From Streptomyces aculeolatus (GTDB lineage: Bacteria; Actinomycetota; Actinomycetes; Streptomycetales; Streptomycetaceae), in contig NZ_JAINRD010000011.1 in assembly GCF_020400605.1 (NCBI RefSeq), positions 124,001 to 188,000 on the forward strand: a stretch of DNA of 64,000 nt, in the 5' to 3' direction. The translations under genes and the position numbers were made by a program. The notes below the pieces were generated by a model. That model searched no databases and was not told the origin of the DNA. It saw only the letters and a list, made by a program, of their open reading frames with translations. Shown piece by piece: positions 1 through 8,076 of the stretch. Each line of letters starts with the position of its first letter. Positions within the stretch are counted from its first letter, which is position 1.

Positions 1-62
1 TGCTGACCGAGGCGGTGGACCGGATGGCCGCCGCGTTGCCCCAGCCGGGAGGCAGGCCATGA
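1..62 (+). CDS. C-terminal end of an unidentified protein (partial)
   Basis: Reading from base 3, an open frame encodes about 19 residues ending in a TGA at 60-62. The visible residues are LTEAVDRMAAAL followed by a short Pro/Gly tail, an amphipathic helix such as ends many PLP-dependent aminotransferases, but too little is present to name a family. The stop overlaps the start of the next gene in an ATGA, so the two are probably translationally coupled and in one operon. Confidence 0.45.
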   Translation, partial: LTEAVDRMAAALPQPGGRP

Positions 63-1576
63 CCGACGACGTCACCGAGGACCGGAAGAACGGCGGCACC
101 ACCCGGGAACGCGGCACCGCGGCGCCCGCCGGCCGCGGGCCCGTCCACGCCTTCCGCGACGACGCCCTCGGCGCGCACGACGCCGTCGGCCTCGCCAGGC
201 TCGTCCGCGCCGGCGAGGTCGGCGCGGGGGAGCTGGCCCGTGCCGCGGTCGAGCGCATCCGGCTCGTCGAGCCCGAACTGCACGCCGTCGCCGTCCCGGC
301 CTACGACACGTACGACCCGGACGAGGCGGACAAGGCATACGAGGCGGACCGCGCGACCGGCGGCCCGCTCGCCGGAGTGCCCACCCTGCTGAAGGACAAC
401 ACCGACTACGGCGGCCTGCCCACCGGGCACGGCAGCGCCGCGTTCACGCCGCACGCCGCGCCGCGGCACGCGCCGTTCACGCGCCAGTTCCTCAGCACGG
501 GCATGACGTTCCTCGGCAAGACCCGGCTGCCGGAGTTCGGCTTCAACGCCAGCACGGAGTACGAGAACGACGAGCCCGTCCGCAACCCCTGGCACCCGTC
601 CTACTCCCCCGGCGGCTCCTCCGGCGGCAGCGCCGCGCTCGTCGCCTCCGGGGCCGTGCCGATCGCCCACGCCAACGACGGCGGCGGCTCGATCCGCATC
701 CCCGCGGCGTGCTGCGGGCTCGTCGGCCTCAAGCCCACCCGGGGCCGGGTCGTGGCCAACGAGACGGGCCGCAGGCTGCCCATCGACATGGTCGGCGACG
801 GCGTCCTGAGCCGGTCCGTGCGCGACACCGCCGCGTTCCTCGCCGCGGCAGAACGGCACTGGCGCAACCCGCGGATGCCCCCGCTCGGCCTGGTCGAGGG
901 CCCGGGCACGCGCCGCCTGCGGATCGGCCTGGTGGCCGAGTCGCCGACGGGCGCGGCGACCGACGCGGCCACGCGCGCGGCCGTCGCGGCCGTGGCCCTC
1001 GCGCTGGAGGGGCAGGGGCACGCGGTCGAGCCGTACGCGCTGCCACTCGACGGCCGCTTCGAGCAGGACTTCATCTCGTACTGGGGGATGCTCGCCTTCC
1101 TCGCCGGCGCCGGCGGGCGGTTCGTGTACGACCGGCACTTCGACGGCCGCCGGATGGACGGGCTGAGCAAGGGCCTGCGGGCGACGTACCTGCGCCGGAT
1201 GCACACCACCCCGGCGTTCCTGCGCCGGCTGCGCCGCGCGGCGGACGAGGCGTACGACGCGGCGCTCACGCGCTACGACGTGCTGCTGTCCCCGGTCCTC
1301 GCGCACACCACCCCGCGGCTGGGGCACCTGTCGCCCAACGTCCCGTACGAGGAACTGCTGAACCGCCTCCGGGCGTACGTGGCCTTCACCCCCATCAACA
1401 ACATCAACGGCAGCCCGGCCATCTCCCTGCCCGCCCCGGCGGCCGACCCGGCACCCGCGGGCGGCGTACCGGCCGGGGTGATGCTGTCGGCGGCCCACGG
1501 CGACGAACGCACGCTGCTGGAACTGGCCTTCGCCCTGGAGGCCGACCGGCCCTGGCGCCGGATCCAGGACGCCTGA
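59..1576 (+). CDS. Amidase (amidase-signature family)
   Basis: This 505-residue protein is an amidase-signature hydrolase that would cleave a carboxamide by a Ser-cisSer-Lys mechanism. The expected triad is visible: Lys112 in LLKDN, the cis-Ser in GGSSGGSAA (around Ser187) and the nucleophile Ser211 in DGGGSIRIPA. The length fits stand-alone family members, and there is no signal peptide, so it is cytoplasmic. The ATG overlaps the stop of the upstream frame, consistent with operon expression. The specific substrate cannot be told. The general shape resembles 6-aminohexanoate-cyclic-dimer-hydrolase-like and peptide amidases. It ends before a strong hairpin at 1719-1752. Confidence 0.9.
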   Translation: MTDDVTEDRKNGGTTRERGTAAPAGRGPVHAFRDDALGAHDAVGLARLVRAGEVGAGELARAAVERIRLVEPELHAVAVPAYDTYDPDEADKAYEADRATGGPLAGVPTLLKDNTDYGGLPTGHGSAAFTPHAAPRHAPFTRQFLSTGMTFLGKTRLPEFGFNASTEYENDEPVRNPWHPSYSPGGSSGGSAALVASGAVPIAHANDGGGSIRIPAACCGLVGLKPTRGRVVANETGRRLPIDMVGDGVLSRSVRDTAAFLAAAERHWRNPRMPPLGLVEGPGTRRLRIGLVAESPTGAATDAATRAAVAAVALALEGQGHAVEPYALPLDGRFEQDFISYWGMLAFLAGAGGRFVYDRHFDGRRMDGLSKGLRATYLRRMHTTPAFLRRLRRAADEAYDAALTRYDVLLSPVLAHTTPRLGHLSPNVPYEELLNRLRAYVAFTPINNINGSPAISLPAPAADPAPAGGVPAGVMLSAAHGDERTLLELAFALEADRPWRRIQDA

Positions 1577-1856
1577 GGGACCGGGGAAGCGGATGGTGCT
1601 CGGCAAACTGGTGAAGCTACGCGCATTCGAGCCACCGGAGGCGGACGCGCTCCGGCGGTGAGGCCGGGGACCGCGACCCCACCCCCCGCTCCCGGCTCCC
1701 GGCCGCCACCGGAACGGACCAGGTGCCCGGCCGGGAGTGGCCGGGCACCTGGGGTCGGCGACGGGTGGTTCGGCGTGCCGCCCGGTCGCCGGGCCGGCCC
1801 GGGGGCCGGTCCGTCGTCGCCGCCCCTCGCGGCGACGACGGGTCCTCTGGGCGGGG
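1577..1856. other. Non-coding gap between convergent genes
   Basis: This 280-base stretch separates the amidase from the convergent ThuA-like gene. A 22-codon ATG frame (1593-1661) is too short and has no clear ribosome site, so I do not call it. The only clear element is the inverted repeat annotated separately at 1719-1752. Confidence 0.5.
1719..1752. terminator. Bidirectional hairpin terminator
   Basis: A perfect 14-bp inverted repeat (CCAGGTGCCCGGCC, then its complement) encloses a 6-nt loop, GGGAGT. It lies between the convergent amidase and ThuA-like genes. There is no T-run, which is usual for high-GC actinobacteria. Confidence 0.75.
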
Positions 1857-2687
1857 TCAGCCGCAGTCGGCCTCTATCGCGCCCGCCGACCAGCGGACGC
1901 CGCCGAGGAGGTGGCGTACGAAGTCCGGCTCCGCGTACGACTCGGCGGTGTGACCGCCGCCGGTGTAGAACGACCGGCCGCCCTCGTACTCCTGGCACCA
2001 GGCGATGGGGTGGTCCTCCCCCATCTGCCCGCCGTCGTAGGTCGACTCGTCGAGCGTGGCCAGCACGTGCGCGGTGTCGCGTGCGTTGGCCCGGTAGTCG
2101 TACCACTCGTCGTTGCGGACCCACTGGTCGTCCAGGTGCGCGGTGGCGTCGTGCGCGTGGTCCTCCACGTTCACCGTGGCCTGCTGGATCGCCGGGTGGG
2201 AGGCGAACCAGGCGCCGACCAGCTCGCCGTAGAACGGCCAGTCGTACTCGGTGTCGGCGGCGGCGTGGATGCCCATGTAGCCGCCGCCGCCCTTGATGTA
2301 GCCCTCGAACGCCGTCTGCTGGGTCGCGTCGAGCACGTCGCCCGTGGTGTGCAGGAAGACGACCGTCTCGTACTGCGACAGGTTCTCCCCGGTGAACGCG
2401 CCGGCGTCCTCCGTGGCCGTGACGGTGAAGTCGTTCTCTGTGCCCAGCCGGGTGAGCGCCGCGACCCCCTCGTCGATCGAGTCGTGCCGGAAGCCGGCCG
2501 TCTTGGAGAAGACCAGCACGTCGAAGGGGGCGGCGTCGGCGCCCGCGGCTGCCGCCGCCTCCCGCGCCTCCGGCGCCGGGGCCGCGTTCGCCCCGGTCAT
2601 CGGCAGCGCAGCCACGGCACCGAGCAGCGCGCACGCGGCGGCCGGGATGGCGAGGCGCTTGGCCCGCCGCTTCGTCTTGTCGGTCAC
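1857..2687 (-). CDS. Secreted ThuA-like (glutamine-amidotransferase-fold) protein
   Basis: A 276-residue protein with a Sec-type signal (basic KTKRRAKR, then a hydrophobic stretch ending near ANAAPA) followed by a ThuA domain: VLVFSKTAGFRHDSI, a GGGYMGIHAAADTEYDW segment and late GGGH residues. ThuA folds resemble class-I glutamine amidotransferases and are linked to sugar (trehalose) use, but no reaction is established. The GTG start overlaps the TGA of the upstream sugar dehydrogenase in a GTGA, so the two are translationally coupled. In many actinobacteria a ThuA domain occurs in one polypeptide with such a dehydrogenase (recalled family knowledge). Here they are separate exported proteins that probably act together outside the cell. 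Confidence 0.88.
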   Translation of the reverse strand: MTDKTKRRAKRLAIPAAACALLGAVAALPMTGANAAPAPEAREAAAAAGADAAPFDVLVFSKTAGFRHDSIDEGVAALTRLGTENDFTVTATEDAGAFTGENLSQYETVVFLHTTGDVLDATQQTAFEGYIKGGGGYMGIHAAADTEYDWPFYGELVGAWFASHPAIQQATVNVEDHAHDATAHLDDQWVRNDEWYDYRANARDTAHVLATLDESTYDGGQMGEDHPIAWCQEYEGGRSFYTGGGHTAESYAEPDFVRHLLGGVRWSAGAIEADCG

Positions 2688-4939
2688 TGTTCGCCTCCGG
2701 AGCCGAGGGTGAAGGAGTCGACGGTGAAGGGCGCGTCTCCCGCGCCCGTGAAGACCAGGTGCAGCGTCGTGGTCTCCGCCGGCGCGTCGGCCAGCGTGGT
2801 GGTCACGTCCTCGTACGTGTCCGCGTCCCCGGTCGCCGGCACGTCGACGGTGCCGAGCAGCGCGCCGTCCGGTGCGTCGGCGCGTACCTCGATGGCCCCG
2901 CCGGCCGCCTCCGCGGCCACGCGGGCGGTGAAGTCGCCGTCCTCGACCAGGTACGGGGTGAACGCGACCCAGTCGCCGTCGTCGATGCCGCCGGCCCGGG
3001 CGCCGCCCTCCGCCGCCCCGGACTGCTCGACCTCGACGCCCTCGGTGGTCTTGAAGTGCTCCGCCTGCCGGTGGCGGGGCTGCGCGAGGTGCTGGTCGGT
3101 GACGGTCGTGCCGTCCGCGGCGGTGTACTTGGCGGTGAAGACGCCGAAGATGTTGGCGCTCACGTCGTGCCCGCCGTCCTGGGGCGTCTGGAGGATGCCG
3201 GAACAGCCCGAGGCGGACGCGAGGTGGTGGGCGTGCGAGTCGTGGCCGAGCAGGTAGTCGAGCGTCACCTTCGCGCAGTCGACCTCGCCGCCGTCGGGGT
3301 CGGTCACCTCGATCTCGAACGGCACGGCGTCGCCGAACTCGAAGAGCTGCCCGTCGCCGGGGAGCTTCAGCTCCACCGACGCCGCGCTCGCGGCCTTCGG
3401 CGTGCCGCTGTCCGCGCCGCCGGCCTTCACGACCTTCGGCTCCTCGCCGGCCGCGGCGCCGCCTGCCTGGCCCGCCGGTACGTGCTCGATGCGGTAGAGC
3501 GCGCTGGAGTCGTCGCCGCTGCCGAAGCCGGTGCCGTAGTCCAGGACGTACAGCGCCCCGTCGGGCCCGAAGGCCATGTCCATCACCTGGGTGCCGGACC
3601 AGGGGAAGTCGTTGATGGACTGGACCCCGCCGGAGCCGTCGACCTTGATGTTCTTGATCCAGCGGCGGCCGAACTCGCCGGCGAAGTAGTCCCCGTCGAA
3701 CTCCTCGGGGAACTTCACGGCCGAGTCGAGGCCGGCGTCGTAGTTGTAGACGGGGCCGCCCATCGGGGACTCGGAGCCGTTGCCGAACTCGGGGACGGAG
3801 TTGCCGTCGTAGGGGATCCACGCGGCCTGGGCCGGCGGCAGCTCGGTCAGGCCGGTGTTGTGCGGCGAGTTGTTGACGGGCGCGCCGCAGTCGTAGGTGC
3901 CGCCGGAGGAGCCGTTGCCGAAGTCGTACTCGACGTAGGCGTCGTTGTCGCCGGTGCAGTACGGCCAGCCGAAGTTGCCCGGCTCGCTGATGCGGTTGAA
4001 CTCGACCTGGCCGCCGGGCCCGCGGGTGGCGCTCGCGGTGCCGGCGTCGGGGCCGTAGTCGCCGAGGTAGACGACTCCGGTGGCCTTGTCGACGCTCATC
4101 CGGAACGGGTTGCGGAAGCCCATGGCGTAGATCTCGGGCCTGGTCTTCTCCGTGCCGGGCGCGAAGAGGTTGCCGGCGGGGATGTCGTACGAGCCGTCCG
4201 CGTTGACCTTGATCCGCAGCACCTTGCCGCGCAGGTCGTTGGTGTTCGCCGAGCTGCGCTGGGCGTCGAACGCCGGGTTCCGGTCGGCGCGTTCGTCGAT
4301 GGGCGTGTAGCCGTCGGAGGCGAACGGGTTGGTGTCGTCGCCGGTGGACAGGTAGAGGTTGCCCTCGGCGTCGAAGTCGATGTCGCCGCCGACGTGGCAG
4401 CACTGGCCTCGGGAGGTCGGGACCTCCAGGACGGTGACCTCGCTGCCCAGGTCCAGCGTGCCGTTCTCGCCCAGGACGAACCGCGAGAGGCGGTTGACGC
4501 CGTCGAAGGGCGCGAAGTCGGCGGGGCTGCCCGTCTCGGGGGCGCCGCCGCCGGGGGTGTCGAGGGGCGGGGCGTAGAAGAGGTAGACGAAGCGGTTGGA
4601 CGCGAAGTCCGGGTCGGCGGCGACGCCTTGCAGGCCTTCCTCGTCGTTGGTGTAGACGGGGAGCCTGCCCGCGACGCTGGTGTCGCCGTTGGCGTTGGTC
4701 AGGCGCAGCGTGCCGTCGCGCGCGGTGTGCAGCACCGACCGGTCGGGCAGTACGGCCAGCGACATGGGCTCGCCCATGTCGGGTACGCCCTTGGCGAGTT
4801 CGACCTGCCGGAACTCCGCCGCCGCGGCCTTCGGCGGCGCGGCGGTGGCCGACTGCGTGACCGTGAGGGCGACCACGCCCGATGTCACGAGCAGGCCGCC
4901 CGACAATGCGGCCATGACCTTTCTGAGTTTCCTGTGCAC
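2684..4939 (-). CDS. Secreted PQQ-dependent sugar dehydrogenase-like beta-propeller with C-terminal carbohydrate-binding domain
   Basis: Taking the GTG at 4939, preceded by GGAGG at good spacing, gives 751 residues with a signal peptide (RKVMAALSGG through ATAAPP). Residues of about 45-430 form a glucose/sorbosone dehydrogenase beta-propeller, with GEPMSLAVLPDRSVL, a CCHVGGDIDFD segment and GFRNPFRMSVD. A PKD-like stretch follows (ELKLPGDGQLFEFGD), then a CBM6-like jelly roll at the C-terminus (GDWVAFTPYLVEDGDF). The enzyme would oxidise a sugar or sugar alcohol outside the cell. PQQ binding is inferred from family only. It lies directly upstream of and overlaps the ThuA-like gene. A longer frame to 5197 exists, but its extra N-terminus lacks signal-peptide logic. 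Confidence 0.88.
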   Translation of the reverse strand: MHRKLRKVMAALSGGLLVTSGVVALTVTQSATAAPPKAAAAEFRQVELAKGVPDMGEPMSLAVLPDRSVLHTARDGTLRLTNANGDTSVAGRLPVYTNDEEGLQGVAADPDFASNRFVYLFYAPPLDTPGGGAPETGSPADFAPFDGVNRLSRFVLGENGTLDLGSEVTVLEVPTSRGQCCHVGGDIDFDAEGNLYLSTGDDTNPFASDGYTPIDERADRNPAFDAQRSSANTNDLRGKVLRIKVNADGSYDIPAGNLFAPGTEKTRPEIYAMGFRNPFRMSVDKATGVVYLGDYGPDAGTASATRGPGGQVEFNRISEPGNFGWPYCTGDNDAYVEYDFGNGSSGGTYDCGAPVNNSPHNTGLTELPPAQAAWIPYDGNSVPEFGNGSESPMGGPVYNYDAGLDSAVKFPEEFDGDYFAGEFGRRWIKNIKVDGSGGVQSINDFPWSGTQVMDMAFGPDGALYVLDYGTGFGSGDDSSALYRIEHVPAGQAGGAAAGEEPKVVKAGGADSGTPKAASAASVELKLPGDGQLFEFGDAVPFEIEVTDPDGGEVDCAKVTLDYLLGHDSHAHHLASASGCSGILQTPQDGGHDVSANIFGVFTAKYTAADGTTVTDQHLAQPRHRQAEHFKTTEGVEVEQSGAAEGGARAGGIDDGDWVAFTPYLVEDGDFTARVAAEAAGGAIEVRADAPDGALLGTVDVPATGDADTYEDVTTTLADAPAETTTLHLVFTGAGDAPFTVDSFTLGSGGEQ

Positions 4940-5296
4940 GCGTTTCCTCCGGGGAGAGGGTCGGTGGGGGGTTGCACAGGCGCGCGCCGTCGCGCCCCGG
5001 GGCGGCGTCGTCCGATGGAGGGGGGTGACGTCGCCGCCCCGGCTGACCGGTCCGCAACAAGTTAACTTCTTTTCGTCACCCTGGGAACTGCTTCGACTCA
5101 ACCGCAAACAAACTTTATCCACCAAGAGTCCAAAGACCGGAGGGAGTTGGCAGAAACCCGTTCCCGGTCCTTTCTTGTCTCCAAGAAGTGAAGACATGGG
5201 CGTTGTCGCAGTTTGATCGTCAGGGCACTTTCTTTCCGCGCGCCGACACGGCCGTCAAGTAATCCGGCTGACCGGTGCGCGGACGGCGGCGGACGC
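4940..5296. promoter_or_regulatory. AT-richer regulatory region upstream of the sugar dehydrogenase
   Basis: This 357-base gap between two minus-strand genes holds no credible gene. It is clearly richer in A/T than its surroundings. It contains a perfect 10-bp palindrome AAGTTAACTT at 5059-5068 and a 6-bp inverted repeat TTCTTG-TCTC-CAAGAA at 5172-5187. The first sits about 120 bases before the dehydrogenase start and could be an operator. No regulator gene is adjacent. Confidence 0.5.
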
Positions 5297-6385
5297 TCAG
5301 AACACCACGAGCGCCCGTCCCCCGCGTCCCGCGAGCATCGCGTCGAACGCCGCCGGGATGCCGTCGAGCCCGATGCGCGCGGTGACGAGCCCGCCGAGGT
5401 CCAGCTCCCCGGCGCGTACGTGCGCGGCGATGGCGGGCAGGTCGCGGGCCGGGTCGCTGTTGCCGTAGACGCAGCCGGAGAGCGTGCGGCCGAAGTAGAA
5501 GAGTTCCAGCGCGGAGAACGACACCCGGTCCTCCTGCCCGCCGATGCCGACGACCGTGGTCCGGCCGCCGCGCCGCGTGCTGGACCAGGCGGTGCGTATC
5601 GACTCCGCCCGGCCGGCGCACTCGATCGCCACGTCGGCGCCGACCCCCGCCGTCAGCGAGCGGATCCGCTTCGCGGTGTCGCGCTCCCCGCCGGGCGCCG
5701 CGAGGACGAAGTCGGTGGCGCCCGCGGCGCGGGCCAGCTCCTCCTTCGCCGGCGACACGTCCACCGCCACGAGCGGCCCGGCGCCCGCGATCCTGGCGGC
5801 CTGGAGCACGGCGAGCCCGACGCCGCCGGCGCCGAAGACGGCGACCGACTCCCCGGCCCGTACCGCCGCGGCGTGGTGCACGGCGCCCCAGCCGGTGAGC
5901 ACGGCGCAGCCGAGGAGCGCGGCGTCGGTGAGCGGCACCCCTGCGGGCAGTGGCAGCACCGCGTGCGCGGGGACGACGGTCTCCTCGGCGAAGGCGGCGG
6001 TGCCCAGGCCCGGGTAGAGGCCGGCGCCGTCGAGGCTGGCGTACGGCTCGGCCGCGGCGGCACCGGCGGCGGCGCACAGCCACGGCTCGCCGAGCCCGCA
6101 GTAGTGGCAGGTGCCGCAGGACGGCGCCCAGTTGAGCACCACCTCGTCGCCGGGGGCCACGCCGGTGACGTCGTCGCCGACGGCGACGACGGTGCCGGCG
6201 CCCTCGTGGCCGAGCACCGCGGGGACGGGCTGGCGCAGGGTGCCGTTGGCGAGGGAGAGGTCGGAGTGGCAGACGCCGGCGGCGGCGAGCCGGACACGCA
6301 CGTGCCCCGGGCCGGGGGCGGGGACGTCGATGTCGGCGAGTTCGAGCGGGGAGCCGATCGCGGACAGGACGGCGGCGCGGGTCAT
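5297..6385 (-). CDS. Zinc-dependent alcohol dehydrogenase (class III-like MDR)
   Basis: A 362-residue medium-chain dehydrogenase. Catalytic-zinc residues are visible at Cys39 (GVCHSD) and His60-Glu61 (GHEGAG). The structural-zinc cysteines lie at Cys90, Cys93, Cys96 and Cys104. The nucleotide-binding motif is GAGGVGLAV. It should oxidise an alcohol to an aldehyde with NAD(P). It lies 89 bases downstream of an aldehyde dehydrogenase on the same strand, suggesting a two-step alcohol to aldehyde to acid route. The class III-like shape would also fit a thiol-adduct (mycothiol) formaldehyde dehydrogenase, but nothing here decides between these. Confidence 0.92.
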   Translation of the reverse strand: MTRAAVLSAIGSPLELADIDVPAPGPGHVRVRLAAAGVCHSDLSLANGTLRQPVPAVLGHEGAGTVVAVGDDVTGVAPGDEVVLNWAPSCGTCHYCGLGEPWLCAAAGAAAAEPYASLDGAGLYPGLGTAAFAEETVVPAHAVLPLPAGVPLTDAALLGCAVLTGWGAVHHAAAVRAGESVAVFGAGGVGLAVLQAARIAGAGPLVAVDVSPAKEELARAAGATDFVLAAPGGERDTAKRIRSLTAGVGADVAIECAGRAESIRTAWSSTRRGGRTTVVGIGGQEDRVSFSALELFYFGRTLSGCVYGNSDPARDLPAIAAHVRAGELDLGGLVTARIGLDGIPAAFDAMLAGRGGRALVVF

Positions 6386-6474
6386 CGGGGGCTCCGTATC
6401 TCGGGGGCGGGTGAGGGCGGGTGCGCGGGGCGAGGCGCGGCGGCCGGGGCCGGGGCCGGGGGGCGTACGTGCGG

Positions 6475-7893
6475 TCAGAACTGCAGCGACTTGGTGTGCA
6501 GGAACTCCGCGAGCCCGGCCACCCCCAGCTCGCGGCCGATGCCGGACTGCTTGTGGCCGCCGAACGGCGCCAGGATGTCGAACTTCCCGCCGTTGACGGT
6601 GACCGTCCCGGTCTCCATCCGCCGCGCGAACGCCGCCGCCGTCGACTCGTCGCCCGCCCACACGGCGCCGGCGAGGCCGTAGACCGTGCCGTTGGCGATG
6701 CGCAGGGCGTCGTCCTCGTCCTCGTACGGCATGATCGCCAGCACCGGCCCGAAGACCTCCTCCTGCGCGACGGCCATCTCGGGGGTGACGTCGGCGAAGA
6801 CGGTGGGCCGGACGAAGTAGCCGCGCTCGTGCCCCGCCGGGGCCTCGGGCCCGCCCGCGAGCAGCTCGGCGCCCTCCGCGGCGGCCCGCTCGATGTGGCC
6901 GCGGACGCGGTCGCGCTGGGCGGCGCTGACGAGGGGCCCGAGGCGGGTGGCCGGGTCGCGGGGGTCGCCGGGGGCGTACTTGGCCGCGGCGGTGGCGGCG
7001 AGGGCGAGCGCCTCGTCGTACGCGCCGCGGTGGACGAGCATCCGGGTCCAGGCGTTGCAGGTCTGGCCGGAGTTGGCCATGACGTTGGCGACGCCCACGC
7101 TGACGGCCCTGGCGAGGTCGGCGCCCGGCAGGATGACGTTCGCGGACTTGCCGCCCAGTTCCAGCGCCACGGGCTTGACCGCCGCGCCCGCCGCCGCGGC
7201 GACGCTCCGCCCGACGGCGGTGGAGCCGGTGAACGACAGGAGGTCGGTGCCGGGGTGCTCCACCAGTGCCCGGCCGGCCTCGGCGCCGTGGCCGGTGACG
7301 ACATTGAGGACTCCCGGCGGGAAGCCCGCCGCGGCCACGGCCTCGGCGAAGAGCCGGGCGACCAGCGGGGTGTTCTCCGCGGGCTTGAGCACCACCGTGC
7401 AGCCGGCGGCGAGCGCCGGGGCGGCCTTGGCGACGATCTGGTGCAGCGGGTAGTTCCACGGCGTGATCGCGCCGACGACGCCCACGGGCTCGTGCAGGAC
7501 GGTGGAGTTGCCGGCCTTCTCCTCGTACGGGTACGAGGCGCCGATCCGCGCGTACGAGGCGGAGACAGCGACCGGCACCGCGGCGTGCACCTTCCGGCTG
7601 AACGTCAGCGGTGCGCCCAGCTCGGCGGTGACCGTCGCGGCGACCTCCTCCGCCCGGGCGGCCAGCGCCTCGCTGAGCGCCCCGACGCGCGCGGCGCGCT
7701 CGGCGGGCGGGGTGGCCGCCCAGCCGGGGAACGCGGCGCGGGCGGCGCCGACGGCGGCGTCCACGTCGGCGGCGGTGCCGGCCGGGACGGTGGCGATGAC
7801 CTGCTCGTCGGCGGGGTCGACGACCTCGATGACGCCGTCGCCAGCGGCGGGCTGCCAGCGGCCGTCGAGGAACATGCCGTCGTGGGCCTGCAT
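6475..7893 (-). CDS. Aldehyde dehydrogenase (NAD(P)+)
   Basis: A 472-residue aldehyde dehydrogenase of normal length. The catalytic Cys279 is in NSGQTCNAW, the general base Glu245 in LELGGKS, the nucleotide-binding FTGST motif at 221-225 and TPWNYPL near 145-150. It oxidises an aldehyde to the acid in the cytoplasm. The ATG at 7893 begins MQAHDGMFLDGRW, a typical family N-terminus. It lies upstream of the alcohol dehydrogenase in an apparent operon and is divergent from hmgA, sharing a short promoter region. The adjacency to hmgA suggests aromatic or amine catabolism, but the substrate is not determined. Confidence 0.92.
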   Translation of the reverse strand: MQAHDGMFLDGRWQPAAGDGVIEVVDPADEQVIATVPAGTAADVDAAVGAARAAFPGWAATPPAERAARVGALSEALAARAEEVAATVTAELGAPLTFSRKVHAAVPVAVSASYARIGASYPYEEKAGNSTVLHEPVGVVGAITPWNYPLHQIVAKAAPALAAGCTVVLKPAENTPLVARLFAEAVAAAGFPPGVLNVVTGHGAEAGRALVEHPGTDLLSFTGSTAVGRSVAAAAGAAVKPVALELGGKSANVILPGADLARAVSVGVANVMANSGQTCNAWTRMLVHRGAYDEALALAATAAAKYAPGDPRDPATRLGPLVSAAQRDRVRGHIERAAAEGAELLAGGPEAPAGHERGYFVRPTVFADVTPEMAVAQEEVFGPVLAIMPYEDEDDALRIANGTVYGLAGAVWAGDESTAAAFARRMETGTVTVNGGKFDILAPFGGHKQSGIGRELGVAGLAEFLHTKSLQF

Positions 7894-8022
7894 CGGTACG
7901 TCTCCCGTGGGTCGGCGGCGTGCGTACGGCACCAAACTAGCGCCGGTAGTTTTCGGCGCCCAGGGCGCCGGGGCGTGCGGTGGGTCACGCGCGCCGGGTG
8001 GCGCCGCCGGCGTCCGCCTGAG

Positions 8023-8052
8023 ACCATTCCTATGGTTCTCCATAGGAATGGT
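8023..8052. promoter_or_regulatory. Perfect 13-bp inverted repeat, probable operator of the hmgA-gntR operon
   Basis: ACCATTCCTATGG, a 4-nt spacer TTCT and the exact complement occupy these bases, ending 24 bases before the hmgA ATG. The position, perfection and presence of a HutC-type GntR gene in the same operon make an autoregulatory operator the natural reading. It may also repress the divergent aldehyde dehydrogenase. As RNA it would form a hairpin in the 5' leader. Confidence 0.72.
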
Positions 8053-8076
8053 GACGGGAAGGCGGGCGGTACCACC

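Noticed and set aside
1593..1661. 22-codon frame after the amidase
   Set aside because: Too short, with no ribosome site or conserved partner.
2759..5065. Large plus-strand open frame (768 codons) over the sugar dehydrogenase
   Set aside because: It is the antisense shadow of the dehydrogenase and ThuA genes; Val/Arg/Gly-rich with no domain.
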